Shown here: in pieces, positions 9,946-20,920 of the stretch
Position numbering within the stretch: position 1 is the stretch's first letter
Layout of the letters: each line of letters starts with the position of its first letter
From: Thereva unica
Lineage: Eukaryota > Arthropoda > Insecta > Diptera > Therevidae
Direction: 5' to 3'
DNA: 64,000 nucleotides
NCBI GenBank assembly: GCA_949987705.1
Contig: CATLJY010000081.1
Coordinates: 124,001-188,000 of the forward strand
Notes under the pieces: generated by a model
What the model was told of the DNA's origin: nothing
Databases searched by the model: none
The model's input: the letters and a program-made list of their open reading frames with translations, nothing else
Made by a program: the position numbers and the translations under genes

Positions 9946-11512
9946 ACGTCACCTTTGGCTAAACCCCTGTGCAAACTTTTTGCTCTGTCTTACTTCTCCG
10001 GAGTGTATCCTGACTCTTGGAAACTAGCTCATGTTCAGCCAATATCAAAAAAAGGTGAAGCCAGCGACCCCTTAAACTACCGCCCAATAGCAATTACGTC
10101 TGTTCTCTCCAAAATCATGGAGACAATAATCAATAAAAAGCTGATGAAATATCTAGAATCCAACCAAATTAAACACGACAGGCAATACGGCTTCAGACCT
10201 AAACGGTGTACTGGCGATCTGCTTGTGTGTTTAACTGAGCGTATCAACCAAAGCATTCACAGCTTTGGCGAGTCTGGTCTGGTTGCTCTAGATATGTATA
10301 TCAAAGGCTTTTGACAGAGTATGGCACCCAGCTCTGTTGAATAAACTCCAAGCTATTGGTATACACTTAGTTCTAAGGAACTGGGTTAAGAGCTTTCTTT
10401 CAGGCCGTTCAATCAAGGTAGTATTGGACGGCGTCGAATCCAACCCACATGTCATTTCGACCGGAGTTCCCCAGGGGTCAATTCTCTCACCCGCACTTTT
10501 TCTAACCTTCATTAATGACCTGCTCTCAATCCCCTCCCACCCACTTCACTGCTTCGCTGATGACGGTATACTCTGAATTTCGCTTACTTCTTCGACAATA
10601 TAAGACAAGCACGTGCCAGACCTTGTCTTTACCACCGTCAACTGATGTCCACTTCGATCAACCGGGATATCGAATCGATTCTTCATTGGGGCGAAATGAA
10701 CCGCGTCGAATTCAATGCCATAAAAACGAAGTACTGTCTGATATCCAACAAAAATTGTACCGACCTTCCTCCTATCTCAGTGGATAAAGAGAATCTAACG
10801 GCTGACTCAACTCTCAACATCCTAGGGGTAACTTTAACGGAGCATCTGCGATGGAATGATCTTCTTTTCTTCTTTAAACTCCTTTTATCCCTCATGGGAC
10901 ATAGGGCGGAATGATCACATATTCCAAATCGCCAAACAAGCCTCCCAATGCCTTTGATTTCTTAAGAGATGCAAGTTCCTCCTCCAGCCAGCCGCATTGG
11001 CTACAATATACAAATCCTACATTTGGCCACGCCTCGAATACAACTCGTATATCTGGGCAGGCGCCCCAAAAATAACCTTGGCTTGTCTCGACAAGGTGCA
11101 AAATGGTGCCCGCAAACTTATTGGTGATGGCCTCTTTCGCGCCTCCATAGACACCTTAAGCCACCGTAGGAATGTAGCAGCCCTCTCCATACTTTATCGC
11201 TATTACCTTAGCGACTGTTCCACTGAAATTCAGGACCTCCTGCCTGCACGGCAATACTTTTCCCGCAAACCAAGACTAGCCCGCTCGGCTCACCCCCATA
11301 CCCTACAGCCCCCCCGTTCGCGCACAATACGGTTTAGAAGTTCGTTTATGAATGGAACAACTCGACTGTGGAATAATCTCCCGCAGTCAGTATTTCCGAA
11401 CTCGTATAACACCTTAGAGTTCAAACGTGAGCTTCATCGTCATTTTCTTCTACACCCTCCATGCCCCCTCTACTATACTACTATTCTCCTCTATTCTTCA
11501 AACCAAGCTTAG
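9946..11512 (+). pseudogene. CR1/Jockey-type reverse transcriptase pseudogene
   Basis: Reverse transcriptase in pieces: frame one to about 10300, then 10337-10576, 10645-10860 and 10997-11512. FADD carries the catalytic aspartates. The last piece (about 170 codons) is the C-terminal domain after the RT, ending with the FKRELHRHFLLHP block and a TAG-type stop at 11510-11512. The same C-terminal block recurs in the degraded minus-strand copy near 39.8 kb. Not functional as read. Confidence 0.75.
10861..10907 (-). repeat. 47-bp insert with 8-bp target duplication
   Basis: The insert interrupts the RT-downstream LRWND|HIF block of the CR1-like LINE. GGAATGAT is present on both sides (10853-10860 and 10908-10915), and removing insert plus one repeat restores the reading frame. 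On the minus strand it ends in an A-rich tract (AAAGAAGAAAAGAAG), consistent with a tiny retrotransposed fragment. Origin unknown. Confidence 0.7.
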
Positions 11513-11840
11513 ATACTACTAGACATTGCACCAAGAACTAAACGACATGACGGACTGGTAGTATAAAGGGTTACACCTAAGCTTGGTTTTTTCATATATA
11601 AAAAAAACGTACAGTAGCTACGTATGGATGTGAAGCATGGAGTATTTCTCAGAAATCCGTCGACAAGATGGATATAGTTGACAAGAAGGTTCTCCGAAAG
11701 ATATAAGGCGCAGTCAATGAAGATGGAGAATACGATCTAATCACCAATTGTACAACTTATACAAAGAGTGTAAACTCTCGAAACAAAATATTGGCGACGT
11801 GTTTTCATAAGCAAATGTGAAGCACTCAATTTTAGTAATA

Positions 11841-13710
11841 AGGGTAGTCCTGGGGGTAGTTTCGGATCAAATTAGCGGGTTGGTTTTATTTTTATTGAAT
11901 TCGGCATACCAAAATTAGTAAAAGGTGTCATTATCAGCGGGGTGTATCAATTCACCCGAAGTCAAATTTTTTTTAGATTTCTTTATTTAAACGTTCAGTT
12001 CTTCAAGTACCTTATTTATTTGGATTTTATTTTATTATACAGGATTATTTTTCGACCTAATTAAATTCGATTAGTTTTTTAATGAATTCACACTAATCAA
12101 AACTAACACTGTGTGACAGTCATAAATCAATCAAATTGACCATTAACGATTAAATAAATATATCGCGATTAGAATTAATATTTTAATCTCGATTAATTTT
12201 GCCGCGATTAACTTAATCGATTAAATGGGTTGGCCTTATTTAATGTCCACTGCACAATTCACTCACACCCGAAGAAAGCTATTGCTGAATTTGGCAAGAA
12301 AATAGAACTCATAAATATATTTCATAAATAAATTCATTTTTGCCGTCTATTGAGCTTTTCGAAAAATTCTGGATCGACCCCCTCCGAAAAATAATCCTGG
12401 GTACGCCTATGCTTTAAGATAATGTTAATAATTTGCCACGCTCATTTTATTCAATTTATCTGGGTCTTGGAAAATTTTGTATTATATTGTTCTTTAAATA
12501 TCCTACTTAGTTGCGGCTGCGGGCGACATCACCAGTACCTTTGGCTAAGTAATACCGGAAGTAGTAGGACAATTTCCCCTGCAGGTGATTTAATTATAAA
12601 TTGTTAAGTGATGTGCGATTTGCGTTATGTGCATTTTTATATGTGCAGTGAACACCAAATAAAACTTTTCTATTCAAAATTCTAGACTTTTTAGCAAAAC
12701 GATGCATCCTTAATACACACACACACTGCACAAATCTAATTTTTATTTCTCATAGCAAAAATATGTCTATGCCGTTAGTTAATATAATTAAATTTTTTTG
12801 GAAATCTTCCAAAGAAAATTGCTGTTTAAATTCTTTGGTGGTGCTATCAATATCCTAACGATTAATCTGCATAAATTCCGGAAGTTTATCCTTTAGAGTC
12901 ATCTAAGTGTCAAATTTGGCAAACAGGCAAAATCTTTTTTGCAAACTTCATCGTCCTTCAAATGGGCGAAAAGCTCTCTTGAATCTCACATCAAATAAGA
13001 TTCAGAATAAGAAATTTGTCCAACAAAACTCTTACTTCTCTTATTTTTAATCTATATTTTTCCGTTTAATTTAATTTCATTAAAAATTCTCCAATTGCCT
13101 TCTCTAATTTATTTAAATAAACAAACAAAAAAATATATATTTCAAAATAAATATCCCAGTCAGAAAAATGAAATTTTTGCATCATCAACTTATCCGAGAC
13201 ACCAAAAGCTTTCCCATCTTAACGAAAATAAGTTGGGACACTTATCATTTGCCGGTAATGCAGTTCGATTGATGTAACGTTAATCTTTTAATTTTTTACT
13301 TTGCAATTAATTCGAAAATGCATTAACATTGCATTGCAATGCATTTTTTTTAATTCATTTCTATAATTTTGTTAATAATTAATTCAATACTTCAAGAGCG
13401 TTTGGTTGCAGTTCTATGTAATTGCTTTATCAATTTTATCCAAGACGCATTTTTGTGTGGTATGTACATAATCCTGACGAAGTATGTTTTCTGCATTTTT
13501 GAGCTTTGCAAATTTTATTTGGGAATGCGAAAGGATTTTTTGTTTTGTTGATTGTTCATTGAAAAAGATATGTGGTGGGTGTTTTTCTTAAAAAGAATTT
13601 TCTTTCAAAATGAAGTGAAAAGAACGCACATTGGTAATTTTCTGCGAATGATTATGAATGCCTATGACATGATTCGTTGTAAAAATCAAGGTTATTGTTA
13701 AGGATGTTTA
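11841..13710. other. No gene recognised; AT-rich with palindromic CGATTAA motifs
   Basis: Between 12060 and 12240 the motif CGATTAA/TTAATCG is repeated in both orientations (for example ATCGATTAA). An (AC)n run lies near 12716. TGCATTGCAATGCA forms a palindrome near 13332. No coding region is supported. Confidence 0.5.
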
Positions 13711-14039
13711 CAGGTAACCCCCGAAGAACGGTAGTTGAAGAACACTTGTACCTTCACCGAATTACACTGTTTCAACTACCCGATTTTCCAGTAATTCTTT
13801 TGAAAAAGAATAACATATATTTTTTGATATAAAATTATTTCCAATATGTCATTTGTTTGATAAAATAGAGAATTATCATCAAAGGGAAATTTTTCAGAAT
13901 TATAAGGGAACTATAACTTTTATAACGAAATTTGAAAAATCACGACTATGACCTCAATTACATTCCACTTTAATTGCAATAGATATACGTTACTTTATTT
14001 TTGAAATTCTTAATTTACAAATTATCTGTAGAAAGTCGA

Positions 14040-16740
14040 AAAAGTTCGAAAAAGATGCACAATTTCATTTGAAACTAAACTACAAATTTTGGACCAACTA
14101 AAGAAGAGAAAAGTTATCAGTCGTTACAATTAATGAAAAAGAATGCTGACAAAATAAGAGAGTGTGTATCAAAAGAACTTAGGTGTTAAACGAACCTTTT
14201 GCTCAACAAATGTAAATATGATGAATACTAAGAAAACGCTGGCAATATGGATTGATGATTGTGAAAATAAAAGAGTCGCTTTGAGCAAGAACATTATCAT
14301 ACAAAACCGGTTAAGATAAACTAGCACAGAGTAACAATCGAAATCATTTTGTGCAAGTACAGGTTGAATGGAAGACTTAAAGCAAGATATTCTCTACACA
14401 ATATCCAGCTTCGCGCACCGGCCCTAGCCCTTGTTGAGGGTGGAGCGAGATTGTCTTTCGGCGTCCCTTTGGTCGACGCTTTCACTTCACATAAATTGTA
14501 TTTCCAGTTGACCTAGATAAAACTTTTTCGAGCACTGCCTGCCGGTCATTTTCTTACGAGATTATATCTCCCCTTTTGCAAGCTTGGGCTGTTCTGAGTC
14601 TTTCGGCCATCGCCCCCAGAAGACTTTCTTGCACGGTAACTAGTTGTTTCGTGGTCAGAAGAGTCTCCGGATCGCAAGCATGCCGATTCTGTCACTTTCT
14701 GCTATTTGACAGAAGGGCGGCTTTGGAGTCGTTCTAGACCTCATTATGGGTGCGTCCGACATTTCAGGCTTTTCAAACAGTATGGCCCAAGCCTTTGCTC
14801 TTTTCACCGGGCTATTATGCCCTGGAAAACATCCAGAAGATCTAACCCCCTTCTTATTAAGAAAATCGGTATCTCTGTCTTCTTCGGGGCCATGCGGACC
14901 CTACCGGCCTCTACACGGGAGTAGCCAGCTTCCAGATATCGCGTAAAACGTTTTCAGGCAGCGCCACCCCCCCTCTGAACGCGGTAGTTTTTTCGAGTCG
15001 CCTCTCCGATTAGGTGCCCTTACTTCCGCAGGAGATCTAAGGAGATCTCCCAATGGGGGGTGATCTCAATGTACTTCATCCCTGGGTTTACGGGCTCAGA
15101 CTGTCCTTCCTGAAGAATCCCGAAAACTCTCCTTCGCTGGGACCAGATTCGACACCTTGATGTGTGGATCCAAAAATATCTAACTGGCTTTGTAGGTCAT
15201 CCTTTTGGGAGCTGTGGGAGCCCCAGAAACGTTTGGAGCGTTAAGAAGTGCTCCATCTTCAAACGATTTTTTAAGGAAATTTTATAAGAACGGTCGCCTA
15301 TGGCAGAGCACAGTATCACCATTGGAAGGGTAATTCAAACCGAAGTTCGCCTGGTATCCGAAGTCCATCGTTAGTAGTGCATTCACGCAGTCCCATTCAT
15401 AACTTCAGCACGATTGTTTATACATTAGGATTGCGGTTTTTATCGAGTTTAGATCCGCCGTATTCAGTTTGCTCCTAAGGGCATGTACGATCGGTCTGGG
15501 AGTCAGTGCTCCCTGCTTGTGCCGTATTCGAGTCATATTAATGAGTGCATAGACTTGACTAGCTACAAACAACGCCCTCAAAAAGTGCCACCAAAATTTT
15601 ATTTTTTGCTCGAAATGGATTTTCGCATTCATTTTGGCGCCCCTTACCACGTGGCGCCTAGAGCGCCCGCTCCCCTCGCTCTACCGCAGGGCCGGCCCTG
15701 TCGCCTTTAAGGAGAAAGTGGTTCTGCAGATATAATTAAATAAATTAACAACAACTCTGATTTAAAATGGGTAAGGAAAGGATCACTCATCTCTTATGCA
15801 ATAATGCATCAGGAGATTGTTGTACGAAACCATTATTTATAAACAAATCAACGAATGCTCGTTCGTTGAAAACCTTAGATAATGTTGAAAATTAACTACC
15901 ACTTATATAAGACACATACAGACTCACATGCACACACACCGACATTTAAATTGGAATATATTATATTACTGTCCCCTTCCCCCTGGAGTCAGTTTTTCTG
16001 TCGGAATCAAACTGTACGCATCGTCGTGATCTTATTACTTATTAAATCTAATAAAGTCAGTCTTATTTCTAATTCCTGAGTTTTATTTTCGTCAGATAAA
16101 AGCAAGACCGGTGTATTGGCGAGCTTGGATCACTTCATTCACGATTATGTTTTCAGATTGGCTTCGCAACTGTCTTGTGCTTAATGCAGACACTTCCCCT
16201 GGACATCCGAAGGAGTTGGAACATCTGAATGTAAATATATTATTTCTACATCATTAATCCAGCCACTGGATCAAGGTGTAATATCAACATTTAAGGCATA
16301 TTACATACGAAGTCAGTCAATTTTGGATAATTTACAAGCTGTTTCTACGACACTTATCCAAGCTTGAAAGAATTTCTAGTCTTGGATTGCATTAATATTG
16401 CATCTTCATCTATAAGTGATCTTAAAGCTTCGAAACTGAATGCAGTTTAGAAAGCTCTGCTACCGGATATGGTGTATAAAGACTCCAATATTCAATGCAG
16501 GCACACTGAATATAATCAGATAATTAATGTTGCACGGTCGCTATGCGGTACAGGAAGTTTGATCATATATGTCTGCTGAAGAAGTTGATGAACTATATTT
16601 TAGAAAAAACATTGGATGAAGAAGATCCTGTAAGGCTTCTACAAGAATACAGTTCCCGTTCAATGACTGCAGAGGATACAGAAAATTATGAAAATGTATC
16701 TAAGCAAAATTTTTCTGTTGAGTATGTACGATAGCATTAC
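14040..16740 (+). pseudogene. Tigger transposase pseudogene, interrupted
   Basis: An N-terminal helix-turn-helix remnant is visible at about 14040-14310 (ISFETKLQILDQLKK, then TLAIWIDDCENKRVALSKN, the usual CENP-B-type sequence). A hAT-like insertion follows. The DDE_1 part resumes at about 16110 with the diagnostic SLIQPLDQGVISTFKAYY block near 16258 and a conserved C-terminal segment (SAEEVDEL ... TLDEEDPVRLLQEYSSRSMT) ending near 16734. Stops and frameshifts are frequent and the first catalytic region is missing. CENP-B host genes are single-copy and intact, so this is a transposon remnant. Confidence 0.72.
14413..15700 (+). mobile_element. hAT-like non-autonomous element inside Tigger
   Basis: The right end reads AGGGCCGGCCCTG (15688-15700), a typical hAT terminus when reversed (CAGGGCCGGCCCT). 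The left end, CACCGGCCCTAGCCC, is diverged. Left end (about 14413-14500) and right end (about 15560-15700) both match, inverted and in the same order, the two ends of the hAT element at 38716-40710, which has an 8-bp target duplication. The interior holds no recognisable transposase. I could not see a clean 8-bp duplication here. Confidence 0.6.
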
Positions 16741-17251
16741 ATTTGGCTAAAAAATTATAGATATTCTTAACAAAAAGCGATCCTTGCCAGGTACCGAAAA
16801 CAACATTTGCAGTACAACTCAAGAACTGCATTAGGCCGCATGAAAATTATTTAGAGAAATTGCAACACAAGAATAAACCATTATGTAGTACCTACTGCTT
16901 CATATAAAGACGAACCAAGCGATGTGGATATTCGGTCTCCTACAAAAATATATCCTAGCATCACAATGTTCCTAGATGACTCCAGTGATGAGAACTGGAT
17001 GGCATGGCAACTAATCAAAAAAATTGGTTTGTATTATGCAATACGTAAAATTTCAAGTACCACAAATTTCAATATGAATTCACAAAATAAAAATTTTTAG
17101 TTTTATTGTTAACAAAACATTATTTTCATCGTTTTTATATTTTCATACTTAAAACGGCACCGCGTTTTTATAGTCTCGAACAACACGGTTTCAAAGAACA
17201 CGAAACCAATTAATCGTGTTCTTCGGGGGTTATAGTCCATTCAAAACGCGG

Positions 17252-18360
17252 GGGGGGGGGGGTGTTCCAAAATAACACCGTTAAGAAAATCGAACCCTAA
17301 ACGTTTTTGGGGTCGCTGATCACGAAAATCGAGGTCCCGCGGTCCCAAAATTAGGGCGTCACCCCTAAAAATGCAAAAAACCCCCCCTTTTAGGGGGTTT
17401 TCGCGATTATTTCAATAATAATGAAAACTAATGCGATGAAATGAACTTTTTTTAATATTTATTTGCGAAGGGGATTGATTTATACTAAATTTAGGCGAGC
17501 TTAATGGTAAGGGGTACCCCTAAAGGGTTGAAAGTACCCCTAAATTGGCGAAAAATGGCAAAAATTGTAAAAAAATTTTTTTTCAAGTTTTTGCTTGAAA
17601 TTCGATTGTGGGCGTACTGTCAGGCAAAAATAAATTATTTTCAACCCTTAAGGGGTTAAAACTACCCCTACTATATAGTTAATTGAAAACTAGGGGGGGG
17701 GTGTTCCAAAATAACACCGTTAAGGAAATCGAACCCTAAACGTTTTTGGGGTCGCTGATCACGAAAATCGAGGTCCCGCGGTCCCAAAATTAGGGCGTCA
17801 CCCCTAAAAATGCAAAAAACACCCCTTTTTAGGGGTTTTTCGCGATTATTTCAATAATAATGAAAACTAATGCGATGAAATGCACTTTTTTAATATTTAT
17901 TTGCGAAGGGGGTAGATTTATACTAAATTTAGGCGAGATTAATGGTAAGGGGTACCCCTAAAGGGTTGAAAGTACCCGTAATTGGCGAAAAATGGCAAAA
18001 ATTGTAAAAAAAATTTTTTTTTCAAGTTTTTGCTTCATATTCGATTGTGGGCGTACTGTCAGGCAAAAATCAATTATTTTCAATCCTTAGGGGGTTAAAA
18101 CTACCCCTACAATATAGTTAATTGAAAACTAGGGGGGGGGGGTGTTCCAAAATAACACCGTTAAGAAAATCGAACCGTAAAGGTTTTTGGGGTCGCTGAT
18201 CACGAAAATCGAGGTCCCGCGGTCCCAAAATTAGGGCGTCACCCCTAAAAATGCAAAAACCCCCCTTTTTAGGGGGTTTTCGCGATTATTTCAGTAATAA
18301 TGAAAAATAATGCACTTTTTTAAATATTTATTTGCGAAGGGGGTTGATTTATACTAAATT
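17252..18360 (+). repeat. Left arm: direct tandem units, 439-441 bp period
   Basis: Each unit begins with a G-run of 9-13 and GGTGTTCCAAAATAACACC, itself a short inverted motif, and ends ATATAGTTAATTGAAAACTA. Units 1 and 2 are complete and unit 3 is cut by the SINE. Divergence between units is low, mostly in homopolymers, consistent with recent array expansion or conversion. Confidence 0.88.
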
Positions 18361-18823
18361 TTTTTTTTTATGTGAAAGACTAGAGTCACAGGAGGAAACG
18401 CCCTTTATACTGTGTCGACAATCTATTTTCTTCATATAGAGTGCAATGTCGAACAGCAGCTCTAGTCGGGGAAGGAAGGAACTGTCACAACCTACCAGCG
18501 ATATTTTTGCAGGCCACCTACTCCCAACCATTACTGGCGACTTTGTCATCGGGGCATCGAGAAACAACTCGCTGGAGTGTTATGCCTCCTGAAACGAGTT
18601 GAATCACATCAACCAACCGATGACATGCGCTTTTGGTGAAGCGGGGAAGCGCTGACTAAGGCTATGACAGAAGGAATCAGGAATGTAAAGAGGGAAGAAG
18701 AAAGAAGGAAAGTTATGTAGGTGGGAAAGTGGAAAAGGCGAAGGACCGTGGGGCTGGCCGGGATTCGAACCAGGGACCTCTGGGATAGTAGCCAGTCGCC
18801 TTACTCCCTAGGCTACCGAGGCC
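18361..18823 (-). mobile_element. tRNA-derived SINE with LINE-like 3' tail
   Basis: On the minus strand the element starts GGCCTCGGTAGCC and contains a pol III A-box-like sequence (TAGCCTAGGGAG, 18804-18815) and an exact B box (GGTTCGAATCC, 18761-18771), at tRNA-like spacing. It runs through a 350-bp body to TCTAGTCTTTCACAT and an A-run at 18361-18370. The target duplication is AAATT (18356-18360 and 18824-18828), inside a unit of the fold-back element. The 3' TCTTTCACAT-A(n) end resembles the 3' end of the CR1-like LINE copies in this window (for example 39605-39630 reversed), suggesting shared retrotransposition machinery. Confidence 0.82.
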
Positions 18824-19159
18824 AAATTAAGGCGAACTTACTATAATAAAAACAACTTTATATAAAAAAAATTGAAATTTTTTTTTTGCTTTTTGTTTGA
18901 AATTTGGTTCAAAAGGTATTATCAGCAAAAAAATTAATGCTTTCAACTCTTAAGGGGGTAAAACTACCCCCACATTAAAATTGTAATTGGAACAAATTGA
19001 AATTTATTGTTTTGCATTAAAATTTTATATTTGATGAAATATTATTAAAACATTTGGAAATTTTTTAACTCTCTTTCCTTCTGCCACCCGCCAGCCGCTG
19101 TCCGCCCTGTTCCGCCCGCGCCTCTTGCGCCACACGCTTGCTGACGTCCCTCACCCACC

Positions 19160-19950
19160 CCGCAGTACGCCCACAATCGAATTTGAAGCAAAAACTTGAA
19201 AAAATTTTTTTTTACAATTTTTGCCATTTTTCGGCAATTTAGGGGTACTTTCAACCCTTTAGAGGTACCCCTTACCATTAAGCTCACCTAAATTTAGTAT
19301 AAATCAACCCCCTTCGCAAATAAATATTAAAAAAAGTGCATTAGTTTTCATTATTACCGAAATAATCGCGAAAACCCCCTAAAAAGGATTTTTTTTTGCA
19401 TTTTTAGGGGTGACGCCCTAATTTTAGGACCGCGGGACCTCGATTTTCGTGACCCCAAAAACCTTTACGGTTCGATTTTCTTAACGGTGTTATTTTGGAA
19501 CACCCCCCCCCCCCTAGTTTTCAATTAACTATATTGTAGGGGTAGTTTTAACCCCCTAAGGATTGAAAATAATTTATTTTTGCCTGACAGTACGCCCACA
19601 ATCGAATATGAAGCAAAAACTTGAAAAAAAATTTTTTTTTACATTTTTTGCCATTTTTCGCCAATTACGGGTACTTTCAACCCTTTAGGGGTACCCCTTA
19701 CCATTAATCTCGCCTAAATTTAGTATAAATCTACCCCCTTCGCAAATAAATATTAAAAAAAGTGCATTTCATCGCATTAGTTTTCATTATTATTGAAATA
19801 ATCGCGAAAAACCCCTAAAAAGGGGTGTTTTTTGCATTTTTAGGGGTGACGCCCTAATTTTGGGACCGCGGGACCTCGATTTTCGTGATCAGCGACCCCA
19901 AAAACGTTTAGGGTTCGATTTTCTTAACGGTGTTATTTTGGAACACCATA
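19160..19950 (-). repeat. Right arm: inverted tandem units
   Basis: Reverse-complement copies of the left-arm units. The inner copy is diverged and merges into the central 360 bp (18824-19190), a unique AT-rich stretch with a C-rich segment near 19080-19160. The outermost unit ends GGAACACC, followed by the terminal repeat. With the left arm this allows a stem of several hundred base pairs. Confidence 0.85.
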
Positions 19951-20099
19951 ACGCGCGTTTTGAATGGACTATTACCTGTATTATCATATTTCACTGCGGA
20001 ATGCAGCGTTCTTCTTTAGAGCAGGAATCGTAAACTACTCGAGTTTTGGTAGAGAGTGAGAGAGCAGCGGTCATATAGTAGTATCAGCCTCGGCGACCT

Positions 20100-20920
20100 T
20101 TGATATTGCCGGTTACTATTATCTACATTAGAGTAACAGACCGAGGAGGGTGAAATGCGAGTGTTTCGCGCCGCAAAACGAAGAAAATACAAGGCTAGTC
20201 CTCCAGGCACGGAGCTGGCTGGCAACCTACTACCGTTAATACCTCAAGGTAGGCCTCCGGCACAACGGACTCAATGGCAACGACCCAAGCAATGTTAGAA
20301 CGCTAACAAAACTGGAGCTTTGGTTTTTATCATCACTAAAAAAATACGAAATAGAGATCACAAATCTACAGGAAATCAAGTGGACTCACAGTGGCACAAT
20401 AGATCTCAGACCTCACAAGGTACTATCCAGTGGATCACCGAACGGGAAAAGAGAGTTTGGAGTTGCATTGATTGTGGAAACGCATAATGAAATCGCTGCT
20501 GCTGGGGCCAAGGGAAAATTTAGAACACCGTTAACGACCAATGCAAACAGGACAAACGAAATTTAAAATATGAAATATACAAGGTATATCCGTTAAGTTT
20601 ACTGAGCGGCCGGCTGTGGATAGGTTTTGGATAGACGAACAAAAAATAATTTGGGTGGAAAATGGTTTTTTGGTTTACATATCACCCTGTATTTTTGAAA
20701 TCATTTGACCTATTTTCATGAATTTGGTAGCAATGTACGCAGAATACTCCCACCTATCTAAAACTGTAAAAGGCCGCTTTGTAAACTTAGCGGATACACC
20801 CTGTATAAGCGAAACGTGGAAGAAAGTAGATGCCTACCAGAATCCTGTCGTACAAAATTTGATGGAAAGAGTATAAGAACAGCCCAAGGACATAGATAGG
20901 AACCTATTGGCATACCCTGG
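20100..20920 (+). mobile_element. RTE LINE fragment with internal deletions
   Basis: From about 20127 the sequence follows the 5' leader and endonuclease start of the RTE LINE at 24.3 kb (GAGTAACAGACYGAGGAGGG, then the segment coding EIEITNLQEIKW). A deletion removes most of the endonuclease; pieces resembling its positions 25270 and 25690 appear at about 20835 and 20890. A small mariner-type element interrupts it at 20578-20805. Confidence 0.7.
20578..20805. mobile_element. Tc1/mariner-type MITE with TATACARGG ends
   Basis: Terminal inverted repeats of about 24 bp: ACAAGGTATATCCGTTAAG at the left and the reverse of ACAGGGTGTATCCGCTAAG at the right, with three mismatches. TA or TATA flanks both ends, as in Tc1/mariner insertions. 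No coding sequence. It lies in a deleted RTE copy. Confidence 0.75.

Larger units (their letters stand above)
9946..11610 (+). mobile_element. CR1/Jockey-type LINE, 5'-truncated
   Basis: Covers the RT and C-terminal part of a non-LTR retrotransposon; the endonuclease is absent, so the copy is 5'-truncated. RT blocks seen are LNYRPIAITSVLSKIMETI, QYGFRPKRCTGDLL, the AFDRVW region (shifted near 10300), STGVPQGSILSPALF and FADD near 10555. The C-terminal region has the block RLWNNLPQSVFP at about 11370. The 3' end contains TAAGCTTGGTTTTTTCATAT and ends in an A-run at about 11608. At least four frameshifts, one caused by a small insert at 10861-10907. Inserted into the RTE LINE around it. Confidence 0.8.
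7862..11840 (+). mobile_element. Decayed RTE-type LINE, split by a CR1-like LINE
   Basis: Non-LTR retrotransposon with AP-endonuclease then reverse transcriptase. The 5' part (7862-8190) holds a GC-rich leader. Endonuclease remnants run from about 8230 to 8650 (GDLNTKIG, the TYFPRKYIHKYTWQSP block). RT remnants run from about 9180 to 9945, with NCENYRGISLLST, an AYDSID block and GYADD near 9580; the segment between is deleted. After RKTKIRIYKT the sequence switches to another LINE, and the C-terminal part resumes at about 11612 (VATYGCEAWSISQKSV). The resumption shows the second LINE inserted into this one. Many stops and frameshifts; inactive. Confidence 0.75.
17233..19971 (+). mobile_element. 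Fold-back element of inverted ~440-bp tandem units
   Basis: Ends are perfect 18-bp inverted repeats, TAGTCCATTCAAAACGCG, flanked by TTA on both sides (17230-17232, 19972-19974). Because the insertion split a Tigger terminus, the empty site (GGGGGTTACCTGTA) can be read directly, which confirms the 3-bp duplication. The left half holds about 2.5 head-to-tail units (starts near 17261, 17700, 18141; period 439-441 bp). The right half holds about 1.8 units in opposite orientation (unit ends near 19504 and 19947; period 443). Units contain runs of G, CCCCTAAAAATGC, GGTCCCGCGGTCCC and AAGGGGTACCCC. No coding capacity. TTA suggests mobilisation by a Harbinger-type transposase, but the termini differ from the Harbinger here. 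Confidence 0.85.
13711..19978 (+). mobile_element. Tigger (pogo-like) DNA transposon with nested insertions
   Basis: The left end is TA followed by CAGGTAACCCCCGAAGAAC (13711-13729). The right end is the inverted copy of the same 19 bp followed by TA (19979-19980), but it has been split by another element: the terminus reads through 17232 and resumes at 19975. TA duplication, a CAG-starting terminus and transposase remnants of CENP-B/DDE_1 type fit the Tigger branch of Tc1/mariner. A hAT-like element (14413-15700), a fold-back element (17233-19971) and a SINE inside that (18361-18823) account for most of its 6.3 kb. Confidence 0.82.

Noticed and set aside
16108..16740. Host CENP-B or jerky-like gene
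   Set aside because: Several stops and frameshifts, and the locus sits between matching Tigger termini with TA duplication.
18740..18823. Possible tRNA gene on the minus strand
   Set aside because: A and B boxes are present but there is no complete cloverleaf, and the sequence continues into a SINE body with an A-tail and target duplication.
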